Shown in pieces: positions 6,513 through 14,698 of a DNA stretch of 64,000 nucleotides. The notes below the pieces were generated by a model, which saw nothing but the letters and a program-made list of their open reading frames with translations, was not told the DNA's origin and did not search any database. Within the stretch, counting starts at the first letter, position 1. Every line of letters starts with the position of its first letter. Location: the NCBI GenBank assembly GCA_964479535.1, contig CAYZMM010000025.1, positions 16,990 through 80,989 of the forward strand, read 5' to 3'. The position numbers and the translations under genes are program-made. The stretch is from S015-6 sp964479535. Lineage in GTDB: Bacteria > Desulfobacterota > DSWW01.

Positions 6513-8783
6513 ATGCGCTTCGTTGTGCGGTTTCGGAAGCCGGTCCTGTTCGCCCTTCTCGCCATGACAGCGCTGCTCTGCTCTCGTATCGGCAGCATAC
6601 GTTTGCCGCCCGACCCCCTCGCCTCGCTCTATCCCGCCGGGCACCGCTTCCTGCCCGCCCTCGAAGCGATCCAAAGGATGGCGCCCGAAACCCGCATGTT
6701 GATCGCCGTCCTCGAGGTGAAGAAGGGTGACATCTACACGCAGCGGACGGTCCGCAAGATCGACCGGGTCACGAAGGCCCTGATGGACATTGAAGGGGTC
6801 CTGCCGGGCGGGATCGTTTCGCTCACCCGTGGGATGGAGCACTACGAGAACACGGCGGAAGGCCTCGATATGGGCTCCATCCTGGGGGATGCGTGGCCGG
6901 AAACAGAGGCGGATTTCGAGAAGCTCGAACGGCGGATAGCCGTCAACCCCCGGGGCCTGGGGCGGTACGTATCCTATGACGGGACCGCTGCGATGATGAC
7001 CGCCGCCCTGAAGGGCGGAAACGGCGGCACGCTGATGGAGAACCTGCTGGACGGTGTGGAGGCGGTCCGATCGCGGGAGGAGGATGCCCATCACAACCTC
7101 TATTTCATGGGGCCTCAGCTCATCGAAGCTCAGATGACCGACATGGGGAGCCGGCACGTTCCCCTCGCCGCGGCCGGTACGCTGCTGGTCATCCTGGTGG
7201 GACTGTCCGCCCGCTTTCGGACCCTCCGCGGTGTTCTGCTGCCCCTGCTCGTCATGTTCTTCTCTCTTCTGTGGACCTTTGGAATGCTGGGTGCAAGCGG
7301 CAGGGCGTTTCATCCGATGCCACTTTCGTTCCCCGTGATCCTGGGCCTGTTCTCGCTCGTGTACGGGATCGCGGTCCTCGAGCAGTACGATCGCGCATAC
7401 CCGGAGACGAGGGACCCGGCCAGGGCGTTGCGTTCCGCCTACGAATCCGCTCCCATTGCGGGCTCGATCCTCACGGCGGGCCTGGTCCTCGTCTCCCTGT
7501 TCGGTATCGGGATTCCGGCGTTTCGATCCCTGGCATGGTTCGGCCTGTTCTGGTCGATCAGCACGGCGGTAGCGGTCGGGCTCCTTCTGCCGGTCCTGGT
7601 ATCCTTCGTTCGCGCTCCCGGCGCGATCGGGTCCGGACCGCAGGCTGTGGACCCGATCGGGGCGCATTCCTCCTGCGAGGGCTCCTCACGGAAAGCGAGG
7701 CTTCCGGTGCTGGGCTTGGTGTCGGCCCTTCTCGTTGCAGGCGCCCTGTCCGCAGGGAGGCTCCAGGTGGGCGACAACATCCCCGGGTCGTCCTACATTC
7801 GCCCGAACCACCCCTGGAACCGGTGTTTTCGGTTGCTGGCCGACAAATTCATGGGGCCTTATCAGTTCTTGATTCACACGCGGGCGAGTGAGACGGGAGG
7901 CCTGCTCGATCCGGAAGCGCTGAACGCGGTAGGGGATTTCAGTCGCTACCTCGCGAAGCAGACCGGGGCCAGAGACAGCATCGCCTTCGACATGATGGTC
8001 AAGGCGGCCCGTCACATGCTGATGGACGGAAACCCGAAGTGGCGTACGATTCCCCTTTCCAGAGAGCAGATCAAGGGGATGGCCGAACTCGTGGTGGACC
8101 AGGGAGGGGTGGAGGAGTTCGTCGACAGGACCTTCACGGAAGCGACGATTTCCCCCTTCTACCCAGAGGCGGGGACCGAGCGGATCGAGGAGTACGCTGC
8201 TTCGATAGAGGACTACATCAGCCGGCATCCGTCCGACCGGCTCGACTTTCACCCGGGAGGCGGTTTGCTGGGGATGACCAAGGCGATCAACGACGGGACA
8301 GGCCTTGCCTACGGAAGGACCCTTACGTTCGCCTTTGCCCTGGTACTCCTGGGCGGGGTCTTTGCCACGGGGACCTTGCGTGGTGGCCTGGTTTCGTTGC
8401 TGCCGGTTGCCTTGGCCCAGGGGATGGTCTGGATCATCATGGCAGGCGTGGGGATGAAGCTGAGCATGGCCTTCGCCCTCACATCGGCGGCTGCGGTCGG
8501 TCTTTCCGCCCACTTCGGCTATTCCATGACCCGTGAGAAGGACCCTTCGCCCGCCGGGGCGGATCCACATCTGAAGGGCGCACTCATCTTCCGCGGGGCC
8601 ATCGTAACGGCCGGGCTGCTGCCCTGGTGCCTGATCGGCCTGAAGTTCCCGAGCCGCATGGCTCTCGCTGCAAGCATGACCGTATTCTTTGCGGCCCTCG
8701 GTTCGGTTCTGCTCGAGTCGGCGTTCACCGTCCGAAGCAGGCAGGGATCTCGACCGAGCGTGCGGGGGGAAGCGGCGCGATGA
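6513..8783 (+). CDS. MMPL/RND-type transporter
   Basis: A 756-residue membrane protein with the layout of MMPL/SSD exporters. It has an N-terminal membrane helix (VLFALLAMTALLCS), a periplasmic loop of about 190 residues, a first bundle of helices (PLAAAGTLLVILVGLSA onward, with PVILGLFSLVYGIAVLEQYDR), a second periplasmic loop containing DNIPGSSYIRPNHPW, and a second helical bundle (LTFAFALVLLGGVFATG to AASMTVFFAALGSVLLES). Known relatives move lipids, hopanoids or hydrophobic metabolites using the proton gradient. It overlaps the DUF1302 gene by 4 bp (ATGA), which argues for translational coupling. The substrate is not deducible; acyl-CoA and sterol-carrier genes next door point to a lipid or terpenoid-like compound. 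Confidence 0.85.
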   Translation: MRFVVRFRKPVLFALLAMTALLCSRIGSIRLPPDPLASLYPAGHRFLPALEAIQRMAPETRMLIAVLEVKKGDIYTQRTVRKIDRVTKALMDIEGVLPGGIVSLTRGMEHYENTAEGLDMGSILGDAWPETEADFEKLERRIAVNPRGLGRYVSYDGTAAMMTAALKGGNGGTLMENLLDGVEAVRSREEDAHHNLYFMGPQLIEAQMTDMGSRHVPLAAAGTLLVILVGLSARFRTLRGVLLPLLVMFFSLLWTFGMLGASGRAFHPMPLSFPVILGLFSLVYGIAVLEQYDRAYPETRDPARALRSAYESAPIAGSILTAGLVLVSLFGIGIPAFRSLAWFGLFWSISTAVAVGLLLPVLVSFVRAPGAIGSGPQAVDPIGAHSSCEGSSRKARLPVLGLVSALLVAGALSAGRLQVGDNIPGSSYIRPNHPWNRCFRLLADKFMGPYQFLIHTRASETGGLLDPEALNAVGDFSRYLAKQTGARDSIAFDMMVKAARHMLMDGNPKWRTIPLSREQIKGMAELVVDQGGVEEFVDRTFTEATISPFYPEAGTERIEEYAASIEDYISRHPSDRLDFHPGGGLLGMTKAINDGTGLAYGRTLTFAFALVLLGGVFATGTLRGGLVSLLPVALAQGMVWIIMAGVGMKLSMAFALTSAAAVGLSAHFGYSMTREKDPSPAGADPHLKGALIFRGAIVTAGLLPWCLIGLKFPSRMALAASMTVFFAALGSVLLESAFTVRSRQGSRPSVRGEAAR

Positions 8784-10489
8784 CCCTGGGATTGAGGCTT
8801 TTCTGCTGGTCCTTGCTCCTGATCCTGATCGACCCGGGCGTTTGCGGAGCCTTGCTCACGGACAAGAAGCAGGGCCGGTGGAGCCTGCTCGGAAGACTCA
8901 AGCTGGAGGCCACCTTCCGAACGACCGACACGCCGGAAAACAACCCGATTCCGATCGAGGCGGGCGATCTCGTCACCCAGCGAAATCTCCTGTTCATCGA
9001 ATGGCGGCACGACCCGGGGAGCATCACCTCCTGGCTTTCCTTCAACTACTTCCTTCAGTTCCGGTTCTTCTACGACAGTGCGTGGGACGTCGGGCCGGGC
9101 GTGCTCAAGGACGACCCGACCCGCCAATACTACCTTTTCGACAACCGGGACGTAATCGACGATCTGAAGTGGGACGCCGACCTGTTCCTCGGCTACTTCG
9201 ACCTCTCCGGCGGGCCGGTCTTCCTGCGGGTGGGAAGGCAGGTCATGTCCTGGGGAGAGATGACCACCCTACGCATCCTGGACGGCATCAACCCGACGGA
9301 CAACACGTCGCTCGCCGTGGATCTCCTCGAGCGCCTCGTCCCGCTCTTCATGGTGCGGGCGAACTTCGCCATCGAATACGTGGGCCCTTTCTCCTCGGTC
9401 TCCCTCGAGGGGTATTACGTTCCGGGCAAGGTCGACAACACGAACGGGGAAGAGATCATCGAAGGCTCTCCCATCATTCCGCCCGTGGGCCGGAACACGG
9501 TCGAGGATCTTGCGGACCCTCTCTCGCTCGGCAGCCTCATGCAGCTCACGCGGCGTGTCCAGGATACCTACGATGCGGATCGCTACGGCTTCAAGCTCGG
9601 GTTCCTGTACAGGGGTGTGGAGTTGAATGCCGCCCACTACCGCGCCTATTCCGATGTTCCGGTGCCCTGGCTGGACGTTCCCGGGTTCCAGCCGATCTCA
9701 CTCACCTGGCCGGACGTGGCAGATTCGCTGCGAAACGTCATCACCGGGGGCAGCCCCTTCGATCCTCTGCTCAAGGGCCAGAAGCTGGACGTGGTGCTCA
9801 AGGTCGACAAGGTGGACGTGTACGGCGGCAGTTTCAACTTAAACTGGGCCCGGATGGACACGGTCATAAGAGGAGAGTTCGCTCTCTTCAAGAACGTACC
9901 GAAGATGACCCCCGGCGTTGTGAGGGACATGATCGAGGGGCTGGGGAGCAGGGTGTACCTTCCACCTCCCGTCGAGGACGTCACCTTGGCGGACGTCCTG
10001 AGGAACGTCGACCTGGGCGACATCGAGGATGAGATCCTGCCCTTCACGAGCGGCCAGCTTGCGACCTTCGATGAGTTGCGATACGGGCTCGGCCTGGACA
10101 AGTGGACCAAGGTGCCTTACGTGAGCCGGGACGATGTCCTGTTCATCTTCGAGTACGTGGGCAAGCACATCCTCGGCTACGAGGAGAACACGATCCTTCA
10201 GCCCTGGCGGGGACCGAACGACGAAGTCATCTACGAACCGGAATGGAGCAACACGTTTCTGCTGATCATGACCACCAACTACCTCAACGGAAACCTTTCC
10301 CCCAGGCTCGTAACGATGTACGAGGTGGAGCCCAGGGCTCTTTCCCTGATCCCCTCTGTGACCTACGACTGGAAGACGCTGACCTTTGGGGCTTCTTATT
10401 TTCATACGATTTCAGAGACTTATGAGGGAAGGCTCGGGATGCTGGAGTCACGCAACGAGCTCTCCTTCACCTTTGTCTGGAATTTCTAG
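8780..10489 (+). CDS. DUF1302 family outer-membrane beta-barrel protein
   Basis: A 569-residue protein with a signal peptide (LFCWSLLLILIDPGVCG) and a body of amphipathic beta strands ending in a terminal aromatic (FTFVWNF), the usual outer-membrane insertion signal. The DUF1302 signature is present: FLRVGRQVMSWGEMTTLRIL followed by DGINPTDNTSLAVDLLER. The family resembles porins or export channels. Its start codon overlaps the MMPL stop (ATGA at 8780-8783), so the inner-membrane exporter and the outer-membrane barrel are probably made in concert. With the DUF1329 and propeller proteins it would make a trans-envelope assembly; this is inference from order and family co-occurrence. A second barrel of the same type lies at 34823-36367. 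Confidence 0.85.
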   Translation: MTLGLRLFCWSLLLILIDPGVCGALLTDKKQGRWSLLGRLKLEATFRTTDTPENNPIPIEAGDLVTQRNLLFIEWRHDPGSITSWLSFNYFLQFRFFYDSAWDVGPGVLKDDPTRQYYLFDNRDVIDDLKWDADLFLGYFDLSGGPVFLRVGRQVMSWGEMTTLRILDGINPTDNTSLAVDLLERLVPLFMVRANFAIEYVGPFSSVSLEGYYVPGKVDNTNGEEIIEGSPIIPPVGRNTVEDLADPLSLGSLMQLTRRVQDTYDADRYGFKLGFLYRGVELNAAHYRAYSDVPVPWLDVPGFQPISLTWPDVADSLRNVITGGSPFDPLLKGQKLDVVLKVDKVDVYGGSFNLNWARMDTVIRGEFALFKNVPKMTPGVVRDMIEGLGSRVYLPPPVEDVTLADVLRNVDLGDIEDEILPFTSGQLATFDELRYGLGLDKWTKVPYVSRDDVLFIFEYVGKHILGYEENTILQPWRGPNDEVIYEPEWSNTFLLIMTTNYLNGNLSPRLVTMYEVEPRALSLIPSVTYDWKTLTFGASYFHTISETYEGRLGMLESRNELSFTFVWNF

Positions 10490-10665
10490 CAGGCACGTTC
10501 CACGGGCTGAAGATTCCATTCTTGCGCCGCTCGCGGCAGAATGCTGCCTGCGGCATGCAGGCTTGACGGGGAGAAAGGTCATCTGTGATACTTAGAGCGG
10601 CCATCGCCCCGTGCGAATGGCCTTTCCCGGACATTGATCCGTCACGGCATCCAGGGGGGAGGACA

Positions 10666-11310
10666 ATGAAGATATTCCTAGATACGGCGAACGTAGACCA
10701 CATCCGAGAGGCCAACGCCCTTGGGATCGTCGACGGCGTGACAACGAACCCGAGCCTCATCGCCAAGGAAGGCAAAGACTTCCGGGAGGTTGTCCACGAG
10801 ATCTGCTCCATCGTGGACGGACCTATCAGCGCCGAGGTCGTCAGCCTGGAGGTGGACGGCATGATGGCGGAGGCGGAGAGCCTGAGCAAGATCCACAAGA
10901 ACATCGTGATCAAGCTTCCCATGACCGGAGAGGGGCTGAAGGCGGCGAGACAGTGCAGCGAGAAGGGCATCCAGACGAACGTGACCCTGGTGTTTTCCGC
11001 TTCCCAGGCCCTCCTGGCCGCGAAAGCGGGCGCCAGCTATGTGTCCCCCTTCGTGGGCAGGCTGGACGACATCAGCCATGTAGGGATGGATCTGGTGGAG
11101 CAGGTGGTGACCATACTCGAAAACTACGCGTATGAAACAGAGGTGATCGTCGCCTCCATTCGCAATCCCATCCACTTCGTCGAAGCGGGTATGATGGGGG
11201 CGCATATCTCCACTTTGCCTTACAAAGTGTTGATGCAGTTGGTGGAACACCCTCTCACCGACATCGGCCTCAAGAAGTTCCTCGCCGACTGGGAGAAGGT
11301 TCCCAAGTAA
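10666..11310 (+). CDS. Small transaldolase / fructose-6-phosphate aldolase family
   Basis: A 214-residue class I aldolase of the TalC/FSA type. It starts MKIFLDTANVDHIREANALG and has DGVTTNPSLIAKEG, and VIKLPMTGEGLKAAR with the Schiff-base lysine at residue 83. NVTLVFSASQALLAAKAGA and SPFVGRLDDISHVGMDLV follow. Length and motifs fit the short transaldolases used in the non-oxidative pentose phosphate route, which interconvert sedoheptulose-7-phosphate and fructose-6-phosphate; F6P aldolases share the same fold and cannot be excluded. GGGGGGAGGACA precedes the start by a few bases. It appears monocistronic, with 176 bp before it holding only a weak GCCTGC/GCAGGC hairpin (10546-10562), and a large palindrome 65 bp after its stop. 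Confidence 0.9.
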   Translation: MKIFLDTANVDHIREANALGIVDGVTTNPSLIAKEGKDFREVVHEICSIVDGPISAEVVSLEVDGMMAEAESLSKIHKNIVIKLPMTGEGLKAARQCSEKGIQTNVTLVFSASQALLAAKAGASYVSPFVGRLDDISHVGMDLVEQVVTILENYAYETEVIVASIRNPIHFVEAGMMGAHISTLPYKVLMQLVEHPLTDIGLKKFLADWEKVPK

Positions 11311-11375
11311 CGAGAGGCGGCCCGGCCCGGCCCTAGCTCGCCCGCAGATTCCACGAAATCGACTACTTACAAATT

Positions 11376-11415
11376 GGGGACAGCCACCAATTTCATGAAA
11401 TCGGTGGCTGTCCCC
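11376..11415. repeat. 40-bp near-perfect palindrome
   Basis: Arms at 11376-11388 and 11403-11415 (GGGGACAGCCACC and its complement) enclose the self-complementary 12-mer ATTTCATGAAAT, leaving one mismatched pair (11389/11402). There is no T-run after it, so it is not a classical intrinsic terminator, although it could stall or protect the talC transcript end. It looks like the REP-type palindromes linked to Y1 (TnpA-REP) transposases, but no such gene is in the window. Confidence 0.7.
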
Positions 11416-11704
11416 GATCTCCCCTGATCTGCGCCATCCTTGCCCCGCCCGAATGTGTAAAGGTATTTCTGGGACACAACCCTCGACCCGCTGAGAACGG
11501 CACCGAAGAGGAAGTTGTCGCTCTCCGCCATTGCCGAGCGCAGAGAATTTCCTACAATTCTGTGTGAAAGAAGAAAAGGGTTCTCCCGTTCAGACCTGCC
11601 CTTCCATCATAACTTTTTGATATTCATGGGCTTTCTCGCCAGAACAGCCGCTGGCATGAACGTTGCTCTTTTTCATCCGCAGATGTGGTGCCATGCAACC
11701 GGGC
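11416..11704. other. Non-coding gap upstream of glnD
   Basis: About 290 bp between the palindrome and the glnD leader repeat. I see no convincing gene, tRNA or strong promoter here; short open frames lack ribosome sites and family-like sequence. Confidence 0.5.
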
Positions 11705-11771
11705 CGCAGCCCGCACACGGCAAGTGACTTCATAGCTGGTCGTGGAGGCCTCGTGCCGTGTGCGGGCTGCG
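11705..11771. repeat. 18-bp perfect inverted repeat in the glnD leader
   Basis: CGCAGCCCGCACACGGCA (11705-11722) is exactly repeated inverted at 11754-11771, with a 31-nt loop. It lies 65 bp before the glnD start codon, so a transcript would fold a very stable hairpin just ahead of the gene. It may be regulatory or the remains of a mobile element. Confidence 0.65.
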
Positions 11772-11836
11772 CCTGGATCCGACACAAGCTATGGCCGGGC
11801 CTCTGGGGGTTCGTGCACGGCCCGGGTCGAGGGGGC

Positions 11837-14443
11837 ATGAAATCTCCGGTTCAGGAATTGCAGGAAAGAAGGGAAGCGTTGATCTCCAGGTTCGCCCGGG
11901 GACGTGCGCCCGATTTCGTGGAACGCCACGCCGAGGTTCTGGACGACTATTTCCAGGAGAGCTTCGCAAGGAGCTCCGTGGGGCCCCGAATCGAGATGGA
12001 GAAGAACCCGTGCGTGATGGTCGCCCTGGGAGGCTACGGACGAAAGGAACAGTGTCTCCACTCGGATGTGGACGTTCTTCTCCTTTTCAGGAAACGGGTG
12101 CCCGAGGAGGCCCAGGAACTCGTTCAGGAGATCTTCTACCCCCTCTGGGACATCGGGCTGGAGGTCGGCTACGGAACCCGGTCCCTCCGTGAATGCACCG
12201 GTCTCGCCTCCGAGGATTTCGAGGTGCTCACGTCCATGATCGATGCCCGCTTCCTCTGCGGGATTTCGTCCCTCTATTCGGATCTTCTGGATGGAATTCA
12301 GGACAAGGTGCTGAAGAAGCGAGGCCGGGCCCTGCTGAAGTGGCTGGTCGAAAACAGCCAGAAGCGTCACGGCCAGTTCGGCGATTCATCGTACCTCCTG
12401 GAACCGAATGTGAAAGAGGGGCTTGGGGGGCTGCGGGACTATCACGCGATCCGCTGGGTCGCATGGTGCAGGTACCAGGTGAAGAAGCTGGAGGAGCTCG
12501 TGGACAACGGGCATCTTGCCCGCGAGGAGGTCGAGAGGCTGACCGAGGCGGTCCGTTTCATCTGGAAGGTGAGGAACTGGCTGCACAAGATCACGGGACG
12601 GAAGTGCGACCAGCTTTACTTCGAGCATCAGGTCAAGCTTGCCCGCGATCTGGGATTCGAGGATGCAAACGGGCAACAGGGCGTGGAGAGGTGCCTGGGC
12701 GCCATGCACGGCCATATGGAGTTCGTCAAGCATCTACACCGGAGCTTCCTGAACAAGGTGATGCCGAGAGGAGAGAAGCCCTATCGAAGAATGATCGTCG
12801 CCCGCCCGCGCATCCAGGGCCTGAGGATCGTCCATGACGCTCTGCAGTTCGAATCGCCTGCGGCTGTCCGTCGAAACCCGCTCCTGCTGACCAAGATTTT
12901 CGAGCAGAGTGCCCTGCTGGGCATACCGCTGTCGATCGATGCGGTGCGTCTCGTTCGGAGGCTGGCACCCATGATCGACGAGGCCTACCGGTCTTCGGAC
13001 GCCGTGGTGCGATCCCTGCGGCGCATTCTGGTTTCGCCCCCCCAGACCTTCAGCGCCCTCAACGAGATGCTCAACACGGGTATCCTCGTGGCGCTCCTTC
13101 CGGAGATGAAGACGATCCTGAACCGGATCCAGTACGACGAATACCACGTTCATCCCGTGGACAAGCATTCCCTCCTGACCGTACGGATCCTGAAGGGCTT
13201 CGGAGATCCGGTCTCGCAGGCGGACTCCCCCCTTCTGGCTCGCCTCTATGAGGAGATCGGCAACCCGGAGCTCCTGCTTTGGGCGGCCCTCTTCCACGAC
13301 ATTGGGAAGGGGGTGCCTGAGAAGGATCATTCCGAGCAGGGGGCTGAGATCGTGAAACGGGTCTTCTCACGGATGGGCTTCGCGGAAGATGAGATCGATA
13401 CGATCGCCTTCCTGGTGAGGGAACACCTCTCGATGGTCAAGACGGCCACCCAGCGGGACCTGCAGGATGAGAAGCTCGTCGTGCAGTTCGCGAGGAAGTT
13501 CAGCCGGGGCGACGATCTGAAGATGCTCTATCTGCTGACCGTGGCCGACTGCATGGCCACGGGGCCGAAGGCGTGGAACGCCTGGACCGACGTCCTGCTC
13601 AGGGAGCTCTTCTTCAAGGTTCATCGCATCCTCGACAAGGGGGAGCTGGCCACGAGGGATTCGGGCGAGATCATCAACAGGAAGAGAGAGGAGCTGCTTC
13701 GGGAGGTGAGCTCCCTTCCGAGGGAGAGCCTGGAGCCCATCTTCGAGAACATGTCCACCCGATACCTGCTGTACACCCCTTCGAGGGATATGGTGCGCCA
13801 TGTGGAGCTCTACCGGATGCTGGGCGATGCCCCCTTTGTGCTCGATCCGGGCTCCCCTTTGGAAGACTATCACAGGACCGTCACGGTCTGTGCCAGGGAC
13901 AGGCCGGGCCTCTTTTCGAGTATTGCGGGCGCCCTGACGCTGAACAGCCTGGACATCCTGAACGCAAACATCTACACCTGGCGAAACCGGATCGCCCTCG
14001 ATATCTTCACCGTCCGGGCTCCGCTGGACACCCTGCGCGAGGACGAAGTCTGGAGCAAGGTGAGGAAGGATCTTCACGGAGCGTTGAGCGGCGCCCTGGC
14101 CCTGGAGACGGCCCTGGACGAGAAGCTGCTTTCGAGCAGGCCGGCTCGAAAGCAGGACTCGAGGAAGCCGGACAAGATCGTCATTGACAACGAGGGCTCC
14201 GACTTCTTCACCATTGTGGAGATCCACACGCACGATTTCCTCGGGCTTCTGTACAAAATCACCCGTGCCCTGTTCCGCCTTGGACTGGACGTGTGGATCG
14301 CCAAGATCGCGACGAATGTCGACCAGGTCGTGGACATCTTCTATGTCCGCGACCTGGAAGGCCAGAAGGTAGAGGATGCCGAGGCCGTCGCCGGAATCGA
14401 GGACGGGATACGACAGATTCTGAAGAACGGCCGAGATCCATAG
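11837..14443 (+). CDS. glnD: Protein-PII uridylyltransferase / uridylyl-removing enzyme
   Basis: An 868-residue GlnD of standard length and order. The nucleotidyltransferase motif is LGGYGRKEQCLHSDVDVLLL with the Asp77-x-Asp79 pair. The HD phosphohydrolase domain for uridylyl removal shows HPVDKHSLLTV and ALFHDIGKG with His487-Asp488. Two ACT domains lie at the end (starting near VCARDRPGLFSSIAGAL and IHTHDFLGLLYKITRAL). GlnD senses glutamine through these ACT domains and uridylylates PII when nitrogen is scarce; its substrates GlnB and GlnK are both in this window. ATG 11837 is chosen because it follows a GA-rich site (GAGGGGGC) and aligns with the family N-terminus. A strong inverted repeat lies in its leader. 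Confidence 0.95.
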   Translation: MKSPVQELQERREALISRFARGRAPDFVERHAEVLDDYFQESFARSSVGPRIEMEKNPCVMVALGGYGRKEQCLHSDVDVLLLFRKRVPEEAQELVQEIFYPLWDIGLEVGYGTRSLRECTGLASEDFEVLTSMIDARFLCGISSLYSDLLDGIQDKVLKKRGRALLKWLVENSQKRHGQFGDSSYLLEPNVKEGLGGLRDYHAIRWVAWCRYQVKKLEELVDNGHLAREEVERLTEAVRFIWKVRNWLHKITGRKCDQLYFEHQVKLARDLGFEDANGQQGVERCLGAMHGHMEFVKHLHRSFLNKVMPRGEKPYRRMIVARPRIQGLRIVHDALQFESPAAVRRNPLLLTKIFEQSALLGIPLSIDAVRLVRRLAPMIDEAYRSSDAVVRSLRRILVSPPQTFSALNEMLNTGILVALLPEMKTILNRIQYDEYHVHPVDKHSLLTVRILKGFGDPVSQADSPLLARLYEEIGNPELLLWAALFHDIGKGVPEKDHSEQGAEIVKRVFSRMGFAEDEIDTIAFLVREHLSMVKTATQRDLQDEKLVVQFARKFSRGDDLKMLYLLTVADCMATGPKAWNAWTDVLLRELFFKVHRILDKGELATRDSGEIINRKREELLREVSSLPRESLEPIFENMSTRYLLYTPSRDMVRHVELYRMLGDAPFVLDPGSPLEDYHRTVTVCARDRPGLFSSIAGALTLNSLDILNANIYTWRNRIALDIFTVRAPLDTLREDEVWSKVRKDLHGALSGALALETALDEKLLSSRPARKQDSRKPDKIVIDNEGSDFFTIVEIHTHDFLGLLYKITRALFRLGLDVWIAKIATNVDQVVDIFYVRDLEGQKVEDAEAVAGIEDGIRQILKNGRDP

Positions 14444-14569
14444 AAGAAAACGACACTTCTGTTGGTCGGTTTTTCGGATGACAACATTTTTGTCTTTTTC
14501 TCGTTGGAGGCCGGATCGGAACGGTGATCCCAACCTATTGAAATCAATGCGTGAATAATCTGTGCCGGT

Positions 14570-14585
14570 TTGGCATGGGAATTGC
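14570..14585 (+). promoter_or_regulatory. Sigma-54 promoter of glnA
   Basis: TTGGCATG-GGAA-TTGC matches the -24/-12 consensus, with the conserved GG and GC at the required 10-bp internal spacing, 113 bp before the glnA start. It predicts activation by an NtrC/NifA-type protein when nitrogen is limiting. The rest of 14444-14698 shows no gene. Confidence 0.8.
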
Positions 14586-14698
14586 CAGTAGTGGGAGGTG
14601 AAGGAGGCGCGTCAAGAGAACGAAGGGAAGAAAGTGCCCGTTGGGGCGGAGGGCCCTGACACAAAACATACCCGAACTTCAGGAAGGAGACAGGGAAG

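Noticed and set aside
10546..10562. GCCTGC/GCAGGC hairpin after the DUF1302 gene as a terminator
   Set aside because: The stem is only 6 bp and no T-run follows.
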